Positions 1 to 10,509 of a DNA stretch of 64,000 bases are shown here, one piece after another. The notes beneath the pieces were generated by a model. That model did no database searches. It saw only the letters and a list, made by a program, of their open reading frames with translations, and had not been told where the DNA came from. The stretch lies in NCBI GenBank assembly GCA_002110485.1, contig MOWL01000045.1, forward strand, positions 1,116,001-1,180,000, in the 5' to 3' direction. The stretch comes from Emergomyces orientalis (Eukaryota > Ascomycota > Eurotiomycetes > Onygenales > Ajellomycetaceae). A program made the translations under genes and the position numbers. Each line of letters starts with the position of its first letter. Positions within the stretch are counted from its first letter, which is position 1.

Positions 1-1787
1 TCATGAATGCCTTTGTGTTCTTTTCTTTTGTATTCTTTCTATTCCTTCCAACGGCAGTTGTGTTTTTTTTTTCTTTTTTCTTTATTAAATCATGATCCTT
101 CATTGCCTTTCGGCCCCCCTTCTTTTTTCTTACTCAATTTTTTTGAGGCTCTTCCCTCCTGGCAATTTTGTTTCTTCATTTTTATTTCTCTTTGCTCCTC
201 TTCTTTAGTTACTCTGTTTTTATGCTCATTTTCCTCCCGTCATATGCTAGGCAGGCAAGACAGTTTAGTTAGTAGTTGGTTTTCGCTCGCGCTCTCTGTC
301 TCTCTTTTTCTCAGTTCTCTTGCAGTCTCTCACCAATTCCCACAGCAGGAAGACTCGATCAATTTCTCTCCACACTTCGGTCCATGCGTGCATGCACCAG
401 TTGGGTCTTATTTTTATCATATTGAATAGTTAGTTAGTGCTGGCAGCTTTTTCATTTTTTAATACTCTATTCTATCACCTTCCAATTTCCATTTCCATTT
501 CCATTTCTTCTCCTCGCTCCCGTTTTCGCTCCCGTTCTATTCTTTGTTTTCAATTGAATCAGTAAGTCTCTTTATTTATCTACTCACTTCTGTATGACTT
601 TGACTTGAATGGCCTCAATTCATTCAATCATGCATGCTGCTGTTTTATCCTTCTTTTCATCTTCTCCTCGTTTTCTTTTTCAGTGATTTAACTACATTTT
701 CCTTTCTTTTGTTGTAAAATTTTTATTTTATTTTATTTATTTTAGAAGCGATGAAAAGCAAAAACAGAAAGGTTTTATTTTTTGGAATTTGTGGAATTTG
801 TGGATAATGAGTGTTTTTAGCAAAATTTTGTGAAAATGTATTTCACGCCCGCTCCATATTTACCTGCCAACATTTCCTTTCAGCAATTTTAAGAACCTTA
901 CTGGGACGCACACTGAACGTCAAAACAAGATCCATACATTATAACCGGTTTACTAGGCTTCCACAGGCACATGCTGAACATTATTCCACCTTATGTTCTA
1001 TACTCCATGAGATACCCCCAATCTTGCTTATTTTGGTGAATATCCATGTACATACAACAGCAGAAAACAATGCGTGATCATCATCATCTGTCGATCAGTT
1101 TCATTTATTGGCATTTTCTATGCATGAGCTGAGAGTTGAAGGAAGAAAATGGGATACGTTTTGCTACACCTGCCCTTTGCAGCTATAATTGCGGAATATT
1201 CCATCAATTAATAATAATATAAGGGGGAGAACAGGTGCTATGGCCCACATCGTACCTAGGTAAAATGCCTGGCTACTAAAATACAAATCATGGCCTGGCA
1301 TGACCCGTACGTAGTTGCGCGCTCGTTGCGCGCCCGTTGCACACTCGTCACTATCTTATGATAGATAATACATGTTTCTCGTTACGCTCGCATTGTAGCC
1401 TTGTTTGCTTTCTGGTTATGGCCTTTGTTGCGCTTTAATTTGCGCTCTCGTTGCGCTCTTGTTGCGCTCTCGTTGCGCTCTCGTTGCGCTCTCGTTGCGC
1501 TCTGGTTACGCTCTCAATGAGCCTGGTTACATTTCACCCCTTTTCAAGCTCAAACCCACCAAATCACTTACGTCGATTTTTAGGAAAAATCTGTATATAT
1601 TCGGGATGAATTCAGTTGGAAGTCCTGTTCTACCGGTTACAATACTTATTCCCTCTTCCATGAATTTGGAATCTGGATGAGATAGATTTTGTACTTCTGC
1701 CAAAAATCTCACACTATTTTTTAAATTTTTTTGGACGAGGTCTCAATTTTTCAATTTGGATAACCGCACCTACTGTTATTTCCAACT
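1..1787. other. Intergenic region, pyrimidine-rich at left, minisatellite at right
   Basis: No supported gene. The first 800 bases are strongly T/C-rich on the + strand, as in long leader or trailer regions of fungal genes; the ORFs here are low-complexity Phe/Leu/Ser translations and not convincing. From about 1310 to 1520 there are degenerate copies of a TGCGCTCTCGT-like unit, annotated separately. The sequence 1527-1712 is open on the minus strand for 61 codons but has no start or splice context that convinces me; it could be a relic of a repeated element. Confidence 0.6.
1441..1517. repeat. 11-bp tandem repeat (minisatellite)
   Basis: Seven head-to-tail copies of an 11-bp unit, consensus TGCGCTCTCGT. 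The first five and a half are nearly perfect and the last two diverge. Looser relatives of the unit (GTTGCGCGCTC, GTTACGCTCGC) extend left to about 1310. The array lies about 270 bp upstream of the FAD oxidoreductase start codon. Function is unknown; replication slippage explains its form. Confidence 0.85.
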
Positions 1788-3494
1788 ATGATGCTCCTGT
1801 TGGCCACGGCACCATTGCTGCTGCATAGCTTTTCGGCCGCAGCAGATGTGATTCCTGAGTTTGGGAATGCGACAGGTTTCCCTCCTGTAAGTCACCATCA
1901 ATCCCATCACCCACACACTTTTCCATGGTCATAATGTATATATGCCCCTCCATTTTCAAAAAGAAAAGGTACTAAAATCTGGAAAGTGCGATGCGCTTAT
2001 CCAAGCAGGTCTGGGCAATCGGCTGCTTCTGGCCACAGACGCAGACTACGAGACACGTATTGCAAGTTGGTGGTCACTAAGCACTCGCCTGCGTCCTTGG
2101 TGCCTGGTGCAGCCGCATGATGCGGCAGAAGTATCCACAGTCATGACCGCATTGCTCGGAGTCGAGGCTGGAAATGGTGCTGGGGACTGGCATATTGCAG
2201 TACGTGCCGGTGGACACGGCCCCAGACGCTCGAATAACATTGATAACGGAGTGACCATCGATTTGGGGATGTTGAATCAAGCCACCTATGACGCACAAAC
2301 AAACCTTGCCAGCATTGGTGCGGGCGGTAAATGGAAGGACGTCTTTGCTAAACTGCATAAGCAGGGAGTGCTGGTGCCTGGTGGCCGTGATGGTGACGTT
2401 GGCGTGGGTGGGTTTCTGCTGGGGGGTGGCTCGACGTACTTCATGGGCCGTGAAGCTTTTGCCTGTGACTCAGTCAAGAATTTTGAGGTTGTTTTGACCA
2501 ATGGCACCATCGTCAACGCGAACAGGGAGGAGAACGCCGATTTATGGCTTGCATTGAAGGGTGGTGGGAGTAATTTTGGGATCGTCACCCGTTTCGATAT
2601 GGAAGCTTTACCTGACAAGAACATTGCGTATGGGAACCGTTTCATGAGCGCTGACCACTCCTCTGAGCTGGTTGATGTGATTGTTCACTTCACCGACCAT
2701 TATCAAGAGTTCGACACGGATGCACTGGTTGCGTTTCTCATGCACAATACGTCAGCTTTCCCAGTGGATATCGTGGCGGCTGCGATACATGTCAACATTG
2801 AGGGTATCCACAACAGTACTGGCTTTGACAAGTTAAACCAGATCCCATCCCTCATTCCTGATGAAACACTCTCCATGAGTCTTACAGACGCTGCTGAGGG
2901 TTCACAGCTTCCCTCCGGATTATGGTCTGTTACTCCCCTTCCATCATGAAATGCAGGCAATATGCTAACAAATTAATAATCTTCTTTAGGACGGCTGGCG
3001 CGACTTTATCGTTTAAGAATGATAAACGAATCTTAACTCACGCCATCGAGTTGCATGACCAATACGTCCAAAACTTGAACGACGCCATTGGTCCAGAGAA
3101 TTTTGTGTCAATGGTTTTATTCCAGCCCATGCCTTCGTTCTTCGGCGATATTAGTAACCAAAAAGGCGGTAACATGCTCGGGGTGGATTTCCAAGGTCAC
3201 AACGCCGTCCTCTGGACTGGTGGTGTGGCGGTAATTACCAACCAGGAGGCACTGGCCATCGCCCAAACCCGGATGAATGCAATGGTTGCGGAGCTCAGGG
3301 ACTTTTCGGTTTCGCTAGGGGTTGATAGCAGACTCGTCTACTTGAACTATGCAGACCCATCGCAGGATCCTCTGGGGAGCTATGGCAAGGAGAACGTGGA
3401 TCATATAAGGAGTGTGGCGGCGAAGTATGATCCGTTTGGGGCGTTCCAGAAGCGAGTCCCAGGGGGATTCAAAATATCGCGCGTGGACGTGTAG
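1788..3494 (+). CDS. Secreted FAD-dependent oxidoreductase, BBE family
   Basis: Three exons, 1788-1886, 1969-2924 and 2990-3494, give 519 aa. The second intron has a clear TGCTAAC branch site and an unusual GTCTGT donor. Residues 1-19 form a hydrophobic signal peptide, so the enzyme is probably exported. An FAD-binding PCMH domain follows: AGGHGP with His116 at the position that carries the 8-alpha-histidyl FAD link, NGVTIDLG, a VGVGGFLLGGG loop (177-187), and LALKGGGSNFGIVTRF. The C-terminus has the berberine-bridge (BBE) signature NYADPSQDP followed by KYDPFGAFQ. The second flavin-linking Cys of plant BBE enzymes is not seen (GGRDGDVGVGG occupies that region), so single covalent attachment is inferred. 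Family members oxidise alcohols, sugars or alkaloid-like metabolites with O2; the substrate here cannot be read. It is tail-to-tail with the Zn2Cys6 gene. Confidence 0.9.
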
Positions 3495-3724
3495 TGGAAG
3501 AGGGAGCCACATTTCGCTGGCAGTTGGCTTTTTGTAACCAGGTTGCTGGTATTGCAGGGCGAGACACCATTCGATCCCAATTTTCCACTAGTATTTTGAT
3601 ATTGTAATTTAGTTTAGACCAGTTATTTATTGATATTGTGTGCCTAGATCATTTCTTTGAAGCAGTGATTACCACCCAACAAGTTTTTCCTCTGGCACAA
3701 TTTTGGTACGGTATGTCAGATGTG

Positions 3725-6036
3725 TTAGGTTTGTTCTCCATCAATTTTGTTATTAATGGATGTACTTCGCAATTCGAACTCAGGGAGCCGGCTCAACGCA
3801 GAGCTCCAGTCGAACTGGCCTTGCAAAGTTTCAAAAATATCAAACCCTCCCACTTCAGGCCAAAATTCCCATCCATCGGAGGGAAATTCGAAGTCTAATC
3901 CATTAGAATCCGTAGATGCTTGGAAAATGCCCGATATTTCTTTCCCATTTTCTTCTTTTGAGACTCTTATCTTCAAATCTTCCATGAACTCACAAAATCC
4001 ACGGATGATTTTGCTGCTCGCAGCATAAACGCAGCCACCAGCAAAGGCAGCGTCAATCGAGTTCCAGGGCGACACTACCATTGACTCAAGACGACATGCA
4101 CATTTTCCAAACCACACGAGTTGTCCATCCAAATTCTGATGCAGCCTGCCAAAGCATTTCAACTGAATGACGTTGTTTTCCACTATATTTTTGCAGAGAA
4201 AGACGATTTCGAGGACGAGCTGTCGGGGTGGAGGGCGAAACGCTACTCCATTGAGCTCCAACTTTTCTGCACATTCGATGAACATTTCTAGAATGGCTCC
4301 TAGCTTGTTCGGATAGGGCCCGCCGAAACGGTTCATAAATGCGGAAAGGTTCAGGGCTTTCTCACTTGAGATATTCTTATATGTGTCTATGACCTGAGCG
4401 CCGACTTGAACGGCTTCGTCACAATAAATTTCGGGGTCAACTCCGATTCTTCCACTCGCTTGAATCCTCGCTCGTAGAACTGTGGCGTAAAACAGCCCGG
4501 CGCCATATATAACAGTGTACACGGAGTGAAATCGCATTTTAAGTAGGGAACGGACAGCTGATAACTCGTCCTGCTTCCCGTAGTTAGATACGGCTGCAAG
4601 GAAAGAATCGCTGTGTCGTATTTGTTCCAGACACTTCCTTTCGCACTCTTCCAAAACAACGGAGAGCCTCTCTAGGCTGCTCCAGCTTTGTTTCATATCA
4701 ACCAGAGCTTCCATCATGATATAGGTTGCCGTCGTGTATTGGGTATGGTATATGATCCTTGGCGGGCATTGACGATATTTTAATACGTTTTGGTATATTT
4801 CTATATGAGGTTTCATACTGATGACCACTTTCTGCATAACCTGTAGCGGTTTCGTAATGAAGCCGTCTAACAGGGCGTCATAACAGAATACCTGTAACCC
4901 CTGCAGGGCGTCTGTAAACCAAAAATCTAGGCCGAAAAATTCCGCAGCTTTTGATTCCCTTTGTCTCAAGCTGGTTGGTGTAGGCAGTAACTCCAGTCTT
5001 TCTGCGATTCTATACGCAAGATTCACGTACAAGCCGGATTTGACGGCTTTATGTGAGACATTTTGCGAGCTAGCTAGAGCCGTGGGCTTGTAATCAGACA
5101 GTAAAAGGCTAACCACGACAGAATCTCGATGAGTAGGTGGAGAGAAAATGAATTCTTGCCCGTAGCTGGATACAGCTAGCTGGACATTCCGCTTTAGTTG
5201 AGGATGTTTTTGTCCCAAAGGACTCTCAGGTGTTTCGAAAGCAATCAGGCAAAGTAATGCGAAGAGCAAATTCGTCGCGCAATTGGTAGAAGCGCATTCA
5301 TCTGAACTTAATCGATCTCGTATGCTCACCAATGTTGGTGTTTGTGGGAGAAAGAACCGATGCCAAACCAAACTAATTTCTCAGGTTAGACAGCGTGATA
5401 CAGGCTGGCGAAATCGAAGCCTAAAATATCTCACCGGTCATCAAGCGTTGTAGCTATATCATGGCTGATGAGATCCGGGAGGGAACAGCCGCTCCGGTGT
5501 GAAGTCGCATGCGGAATGGCAGCGCCGAAAGCTTGATTGTTGGCTAGTATTAAGGAGAGGAAACAGTCAGGCTCAATCATTGATTGGAAAATCTCTTGTT
5601 TGCCGCGTATAGTAACATGTAATTCGGATGGATTGAGGCTGCAGTCTTTCTGCAAGATTAAATTCTTGTCTGTTATCTCCTCTGAGTAGAGATACCCTTT
5701 GATCTCCAAATTGGTGGGTGGAGTGCCAGGGATAGGGACAATCTCATCAACCCCAACGTCTGGCTCCGTCAGTGGGGATGAATCATTGCGAGCATGAGAA
5801 TCTGTGCGCCGAATACGTTTCGCTGCCGGACGTCCTAGGGAGGTTCGCTCGACGATGCACTCTAAATTAAAACTGCAGCATCGTTCACAGGACTTTCCTG
5901 CCGCTTGCGGAATACTGGAAGGCTTTATCTCATCTGGGTTTGGTAGTACGCATTTTATTTTTCTAGATCTACAGCCACGACAGACCAAACGGGCGTATTT
6001 GCCTCTTGGACCTCGCTCGGCCCGTTGTTCTTGCAT
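3725..6036 (-). CDS. Zn2Cys6 fungal transcription factor
   Basis: Two exons on the minus strand, 6036-5435 and 5372-3725, joined through a 62-nt intron (donor GTGAGA), give 749 aa. The N-terminal zinc cluster has Cys19, 22, 29, 50, 53 and 60 with the basic run CRGCRSRKIKC. The 20-residue spacer between the third and fourth Cys is longer than in Gal4-type factors. A basic GRPAAKRIRR stretch follows the cluster. The long C-terminal part is alpha-helical in character and probably corresponds to the fungal regulatory region, although I cannot place a specific domain. It shares an 822-bp divergent intergenic region with the glutathione S-transferase gene and converges on the FAD oxidoreductase, so a local regulatory role is a reasonable inference but is not shown. 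Confidence 0.88.
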
Positions 6037-6858
6037 ATGGGAGGGTGGTTTTTGCTTTTGCCAGCGTCAAGCCCTGGGCATAACGGTTCAATCGAGATGA
6101 TAGTAGGCGATCGCAATGGGCGGGTTGGTCAATAAGAGGCAACCCGAGTGCAAGGTGCAATTGGGGGTTATAAATAAAATGCTCAAAGTAGCTCGTCGTG
6201 GCAGAGCCACAATTCAAGAATAGCCCAAGATTGTTACAGCGCAGGTCCCTTATGTGTGGAGTTGAAGGTTCTTCCAGCGGGGTGGTTAGAGGAAGAAAGA
6301 TGGTTAAAATAAATGGGCCAGGCTGCCTTAATTTAGGGCTCCTGGAACACGTGGGGGAAGCTCTTCCAACGTCAGTACTGCAATGTTCCGCTTGTTTGGT
6401 CTACATCCTGTATCAACATAATCAAAGCTCCTTGAGTTGCTCTGCTAGTTTTTTGGGGGAGGAGATTTTTTTTAATTTATTTATCTTTTTGAAGTGGCCG
6501 TTGTCAATAGGGGATAGGCTGATGAGTCACCATGAGTAGATGTCGCTGTTTTTAAAAAGCTGACCGCCAATAAACCCCCGAACCCCGCGCCCAAGGCCTG
6601 TGCTTTTAGGCCCCGAGAACAACGATATGAGGGTTGTCCACGGATATAGGAGAAAAAGCCGGAATTAATACTCTTCCAGACGGGCCTAAGCTGACATATC
6701 ACTCTTGTTCATCCCGCTTCCGTCCTTCTCCCAAGAGTTGATCGGCCATATATAGTTGAAAATAACCCCTATTCACATATCCAGCATTGAATGAAAAATA
6801 CACATCCATACATCCATATATATACCACCCCTGAAAACATAAATAAGTAAAAAGAATC
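6037..6858. promoter_or_regulatory. Shared divergent promoter of Zn2Cys6 factor and GST
   Basis: Region of 822 bp between two divergent start codons with no convincing ORF. On the GST side there are two TATA-like stretches, TATATAG at about 6749 and TATATATA at 6817-6824. The first is at a more usual distance for a transcript with a normal leader. I looked for CGG/CCG inverted pairs expected for Zn2Cys6 dimers and saw only scattered CGG triplets, no clear palindrome. Confidence 0.5.
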
Positions 6859-7608
6859 ATGCCCCTCACAATCCATCACCTTCACACCTCCCAATCGGAG
6901 CGCATCCCCTGGCTGTGCGAAGAACTAAACATCCCCTACGAGTTAAAAACCTACAAACGCAGCCCCATCTTCGCCCCGCCAGAATATAAAGCGTTGCACC
7001 CTTCCGGTTCAGCGCCTATCATCCAGGATACCATCCCTAGCAACAATAGTGGCGACGATATAGAGAATACGCAAACCTTAACCCTCGCCGAAAGTGGCGC
7101 ATGCGTCCAGTACATCAGCCAGAAACACGGGAACGGCAAACTATTCCTTACCCCAAATCATAAAGACTACGCAAACTTCGTCTATTGGTTCCACTGGGCC
7201 AATGGCACGTTTCAGCCGTTGTTAGCACGACTAATGACGGTGAATGGGGGCCCCGGTGGCAGCGGCGGCCAAAGTCAGAGCCCTAGCCCAAATCCTAGTC
7301 CGATGGTAGCCCTCTGGAATGACAGATTGCAGCGGTCACTGGGAGCACTGGACAAGCGGTTCAAGACAATGGATGAGGGAGGGGATGATGCAACGTGGTT
7401 GGCTGGTGACGAATTTACGGCAGCGGATATCATGGTTGTGTTTTCGTTGACGACGTTTAGGTATTGGTTTGAGTACAGTTTGCGGGGCTATGACGGGATT
7501 CTGAGCTATTTGGGGAGAGTGGGGGAGAGAGCCGGATATAAGAGAGCGATGGCCAAGGCAGAGCCGGAGATGCGGTTATTGTTGGGGCCGGAAGTGTCCT
7601 CGGTATAG
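6859..7608 (+). CDS. Glutathione S-transferase
   Basis: Single-exon gene of 249 aa. The N-terminal thioredoxin-like domain (about 1-90) contains SQSERIPWLCEEL (11-23), the cis-Pro element SAPIIQD (51-57) and the gamma-glutamyl-binding LAESGACVQYI (77-87), the usual GST-N signature. The helical C-terminal domain contains WLAGDEFTAADIM, the conserved N-capping/hydrophobic-staple region. It resembles fungal Gtt1/GstA-type cytosolic enzymes that conjugate glutathione to electrophiles. Odd features are an NNSGDDIEN insertion near residue 62 and a Gly/Ser/Pro-rich loop at 129-148, both atypical for the compact GST fold. It is divergent from the Zn2Cys6 gene and convergent with the purine permease. 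Confidence 0.92.
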   Translation: MPLTIHHLHTSQSERIPWLCEELNIPYELKTYKRSPIFAPPEYKALHPSGSAPIIQDTIPSNNSGDDIENTQTLTLAESGACVQYISQKHGNGKLFLTPNHKDYANFVYWFHWANGTFQPLLARLMTVNGGPGGSGGQSQSPSPNPSPMVALWNDRLQRSLGALDKRFKTMDEGGDDATWLAGDEFTAADIMVVFSLTTFRYWFEYSLRGYDGILSYLGRVGERAGYKRAMAKAEPEMRLLLGPEVSSV

Positions 7609-8179
7609 GGTTGAGGTTGGTAGATGGAGGTACATATGAGGTGCGCATGGGGCGTGAATGGAGGATTTGTGACGGGAGGGTGGGGGAAAACTCCGTTTCT
7701 CAAAAGCAATGGACATACATAGGTCAAGAAAATACAGTGCAGAGTATTGACTTTTACCGTCTATGTAGGAATATCGTTTCTGTATGGGTGAGTTTGGGCT
7801 TTTTGAAAAACATTCCGGACCCAGGTAAGCAAGTATTTACATCCCAAGGGAAAACAATTTGGAGGGCAGAAATATGACAGGAGCTTGGAAATAAAGCGTA
7901 TATAAAAAGCATCATACACCCAAGAAAGGAAAAAATGGTAACAAAACATACATACATTATTAAAATATAACCAGGTAGGCGACACAGAGTTATTAAAGCC
8001 CAAACCAAAAACACCACCACCGCATATCACGTAATTATCATCTCCTCCCTGTACAAACGGTGATATGATCCAACAAAATAACCCGTATACAATCCATCAT
8101 TGCACCGCTCCGAGGTGGAACTCAAGCATCCCAAATCACTAACCAAAATCAACAAGCAGCCCGCTGCTTCTACTTTGTA
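7609..8179. other. Convergent 3' intergenic region
   Basis: Downstream of both the GST gene (+) and the purine permease (-). The ORFs here are short and lack family resemblance. It is presumed to hold both 3' UTRs; nothing else is visible. Confidence 0.6.
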
Positions 8180-10509
8180 CTATTTCTCCTTCTGCACGTC
8201 GCCACCATCACTCGTCGAGGCGGCAATGGCGATGGCACTCTTATTTTCCGTGACGGGGTATCCACCAGCTTCTGCGGCGTTGGTGGTGTTAGGAGTTGCG
8301 GTAAGTGAGTAGTCTTGATTGTCTCTGTCCAGGGCGTCTTCGCGCCAGAAATCTTTTTTGCTGTTTTGAGGTGAAAACGGGATTGTTAGTTGGCCTTATC
8401 ATCTTATGGTGGGAAAGTAGGGGGGAAATAGGAATGAGCTATGAAAATAAGAATAAAAAAACATACCCACGCGCCAACCTAACAAGCCACCCCGGCAAAA
8501 TTCCACCAGGAACCCTCCACGACCACTGCTCTTTCAGATTCTTATTATGCGGCACGATGCGGCCGCCGGAAGCCTTCTCGACGATCCAAGCCACCGTGTT
8601 CAGCAGGATATACGACATAATCCCCGCAATAAGACCGTACGCGATGGAGTACGTAAAAGGCATGACCGCCAGTGTAACAAATGCAGGCACCGCATCGCCA
8701 AGATACGACCAGTTTATCTCTGCTGCGACTTTGGTCATCATCGACCCGACCAGGACGAGCGTACAGCCCGTCGCCCACGGTGGGATCGAGGCGAATATAG
8801 GCGCGAAGAATATGGAGATGAAGAAGCAAAGGCCCGTAACCATGGCGGTGATGCCCGTGGCGCCTCCTTCAGCAATTCCCGCACCCGATTCAACAAAGGC
8901 CGTGACGGGGGACAGGCCCATGAGGGAGCCAATGGATATACTCAGTGCATCGACAATATAGGCGACGGCAGATCCTTCGAAATCTTGTGTTCTCTCGTCA
9001 ATTGCGCCACAGTAGCGTGCCATAGAGTATAGAGTGCCAGTCGCATCGAGAATATCGACGTACAGGAAGGTTATAAACGCCAGTCCGAATTGGCCGCCAG
9101 CGTTGCTGAGATCCCAGTCCTGGGCTACAAGGGTCTTCCCGATGGGATGGAAAGTGACGACCTTTTTGAAGAAAGCGAACGAGTCGTCTCCCTTGGGATT
9201 GTGTGGGAAGAAGGTGACATTTGTCGGACGGGGCCAGGAGATAATAGACACTAGGAGGATACCGGCAATTATGGCACCCTTGACACGGTACATCAGGAGG
9301 ATGCAGGTAAAAACACCACCACAGAATAGGCCGACCCAAAACGTTGGATTGCGCATTTTGGCACCGGTGGGGCAGACTCCTTCAATCATCTCACTCTCCA
9401 CACATCCAGCAAGAGATAATGGTGTTGCTTTGTCGCCAGTGATGGCACCAATACCGGCACTGTAGGTTAACCCAATGAGAGCTATTTAAAACCAAAACAA
9501 GGACATTGTTAGTAGCCATGGAACTAGGAGTTTTTCTAGGGAAACTCATATCGAAAGATAAAAACCCACATAGATATAGTCCAATACCAACACCTGAAGC
9601 GAGTTTAATCGATCGTGGAATAGCTCTTGCCAACCATTGGCGCATACCACATATCGACAAACCCACGAAGACAAACCCCTCAACGAATACAGCTGTAAGC
9701 GCAAGTCGGTAAGGAACGGGGCCAGTGCCACGGAATCCAACAACGTTATATGTGAAATATGCGTTCAAGCCCACTAGAAGCGGAACAGGTCTGTTAGCGA
9801 CGATATATATTCAACCAGACTTGGTTATGCTTTTTTGTCTTCTTCTTTTTTTTATTTGAAAAAATAAAAATAAAACTAAAAATAAAAATAATTTGCAATT
9901 TTTAGTTTAGAGGAATCCGTACTTCCAGGAGCCAGCGCGATTGGCATGTTGGCGAATAAGCCCATGCAGAAGGACGAAAGGGCAGCAATTGCCGCAGTAC
10001 CCGTAATAAAATCCCGTCTGAGCGCATTCAAACACAACTCGTATTCCGTGTTTCCAGTGCATGTTGGGTCGACCGGGTCGCTGCAGACACACGTGCCGCC
10101 AGATTGAGTCAGGATATTGGAATTGACCTTTTAGTTCGTTATTATTATTATCTTTTCTGTATTTTGCAGAATCACAAGGGGATACAGAGAGATAAACCCC
10201 TGGAAGCTGGAGAGCTACATACAGATATGATATAGGCCATTGCAAAGAAGGTTGTGAGGCCGGCGCGGACCTCAGTCAAGAAGCGCGATCCCTTTCGCTC
10301 ATGTCGCTAAGTGAAACAGAATACGAAAATTGTCAGTCTCTATAGTTGCTTTTTATTTTATCGTTTTTGCCCTTTCTTTCTCTTTTTTGCCTTTCTTTCC
10401 TTTACTTGCTTGCTCGCTTGCTTACATGACCAGAACCTTCCAGCCTGAAGCGGTGGCCGAAAAGGCTGCCCGCTACAGCACGGTTGATGGCAGCCCCCCA
10501 ATCCTTCAT
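8180..10509 (-). CDS. azgA: AzgA-type adenine/guanine/hypoxanthine permease
   Basis: Six exons on the minus strand (10509-10426, 10306-10223, 10127-9923, 9773-9570, 9481-8467, 8360-8180) sum to 590 aa. Exon 1 starts MKDWGAAINRAVAG and exon 2 carries GSRFLTEVRAGLTTFFAMAY, the conserved first membrane helix of the AzgA-like NCS2 family. FANMPIALAPGMGLNAYFTY, with its TM3 motif, spans the exon 3/4 junction and confirms that join. A CVCSDP-type extracellular loop with several Cys is present, as in AzgA proteins. The C-terminal tail (ARGKKDFWRED) is cytosolic and polar. The protein is a plasma-membrane proton-coupled importer of purine bases used for salvage and as nitrogen source. In Aspergillus such genes respond to UaY and AreA; I did not find a perfect UaY palindrome upstream. 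Confidence 0.93.

Noticed and set aside
1405..1680. Leu/Arg/Ala repeat ORF across the minisatellite
   Set aside because: The peptide repeat is simply the translation of the 11-bp satellite; the flanks lack coding character.
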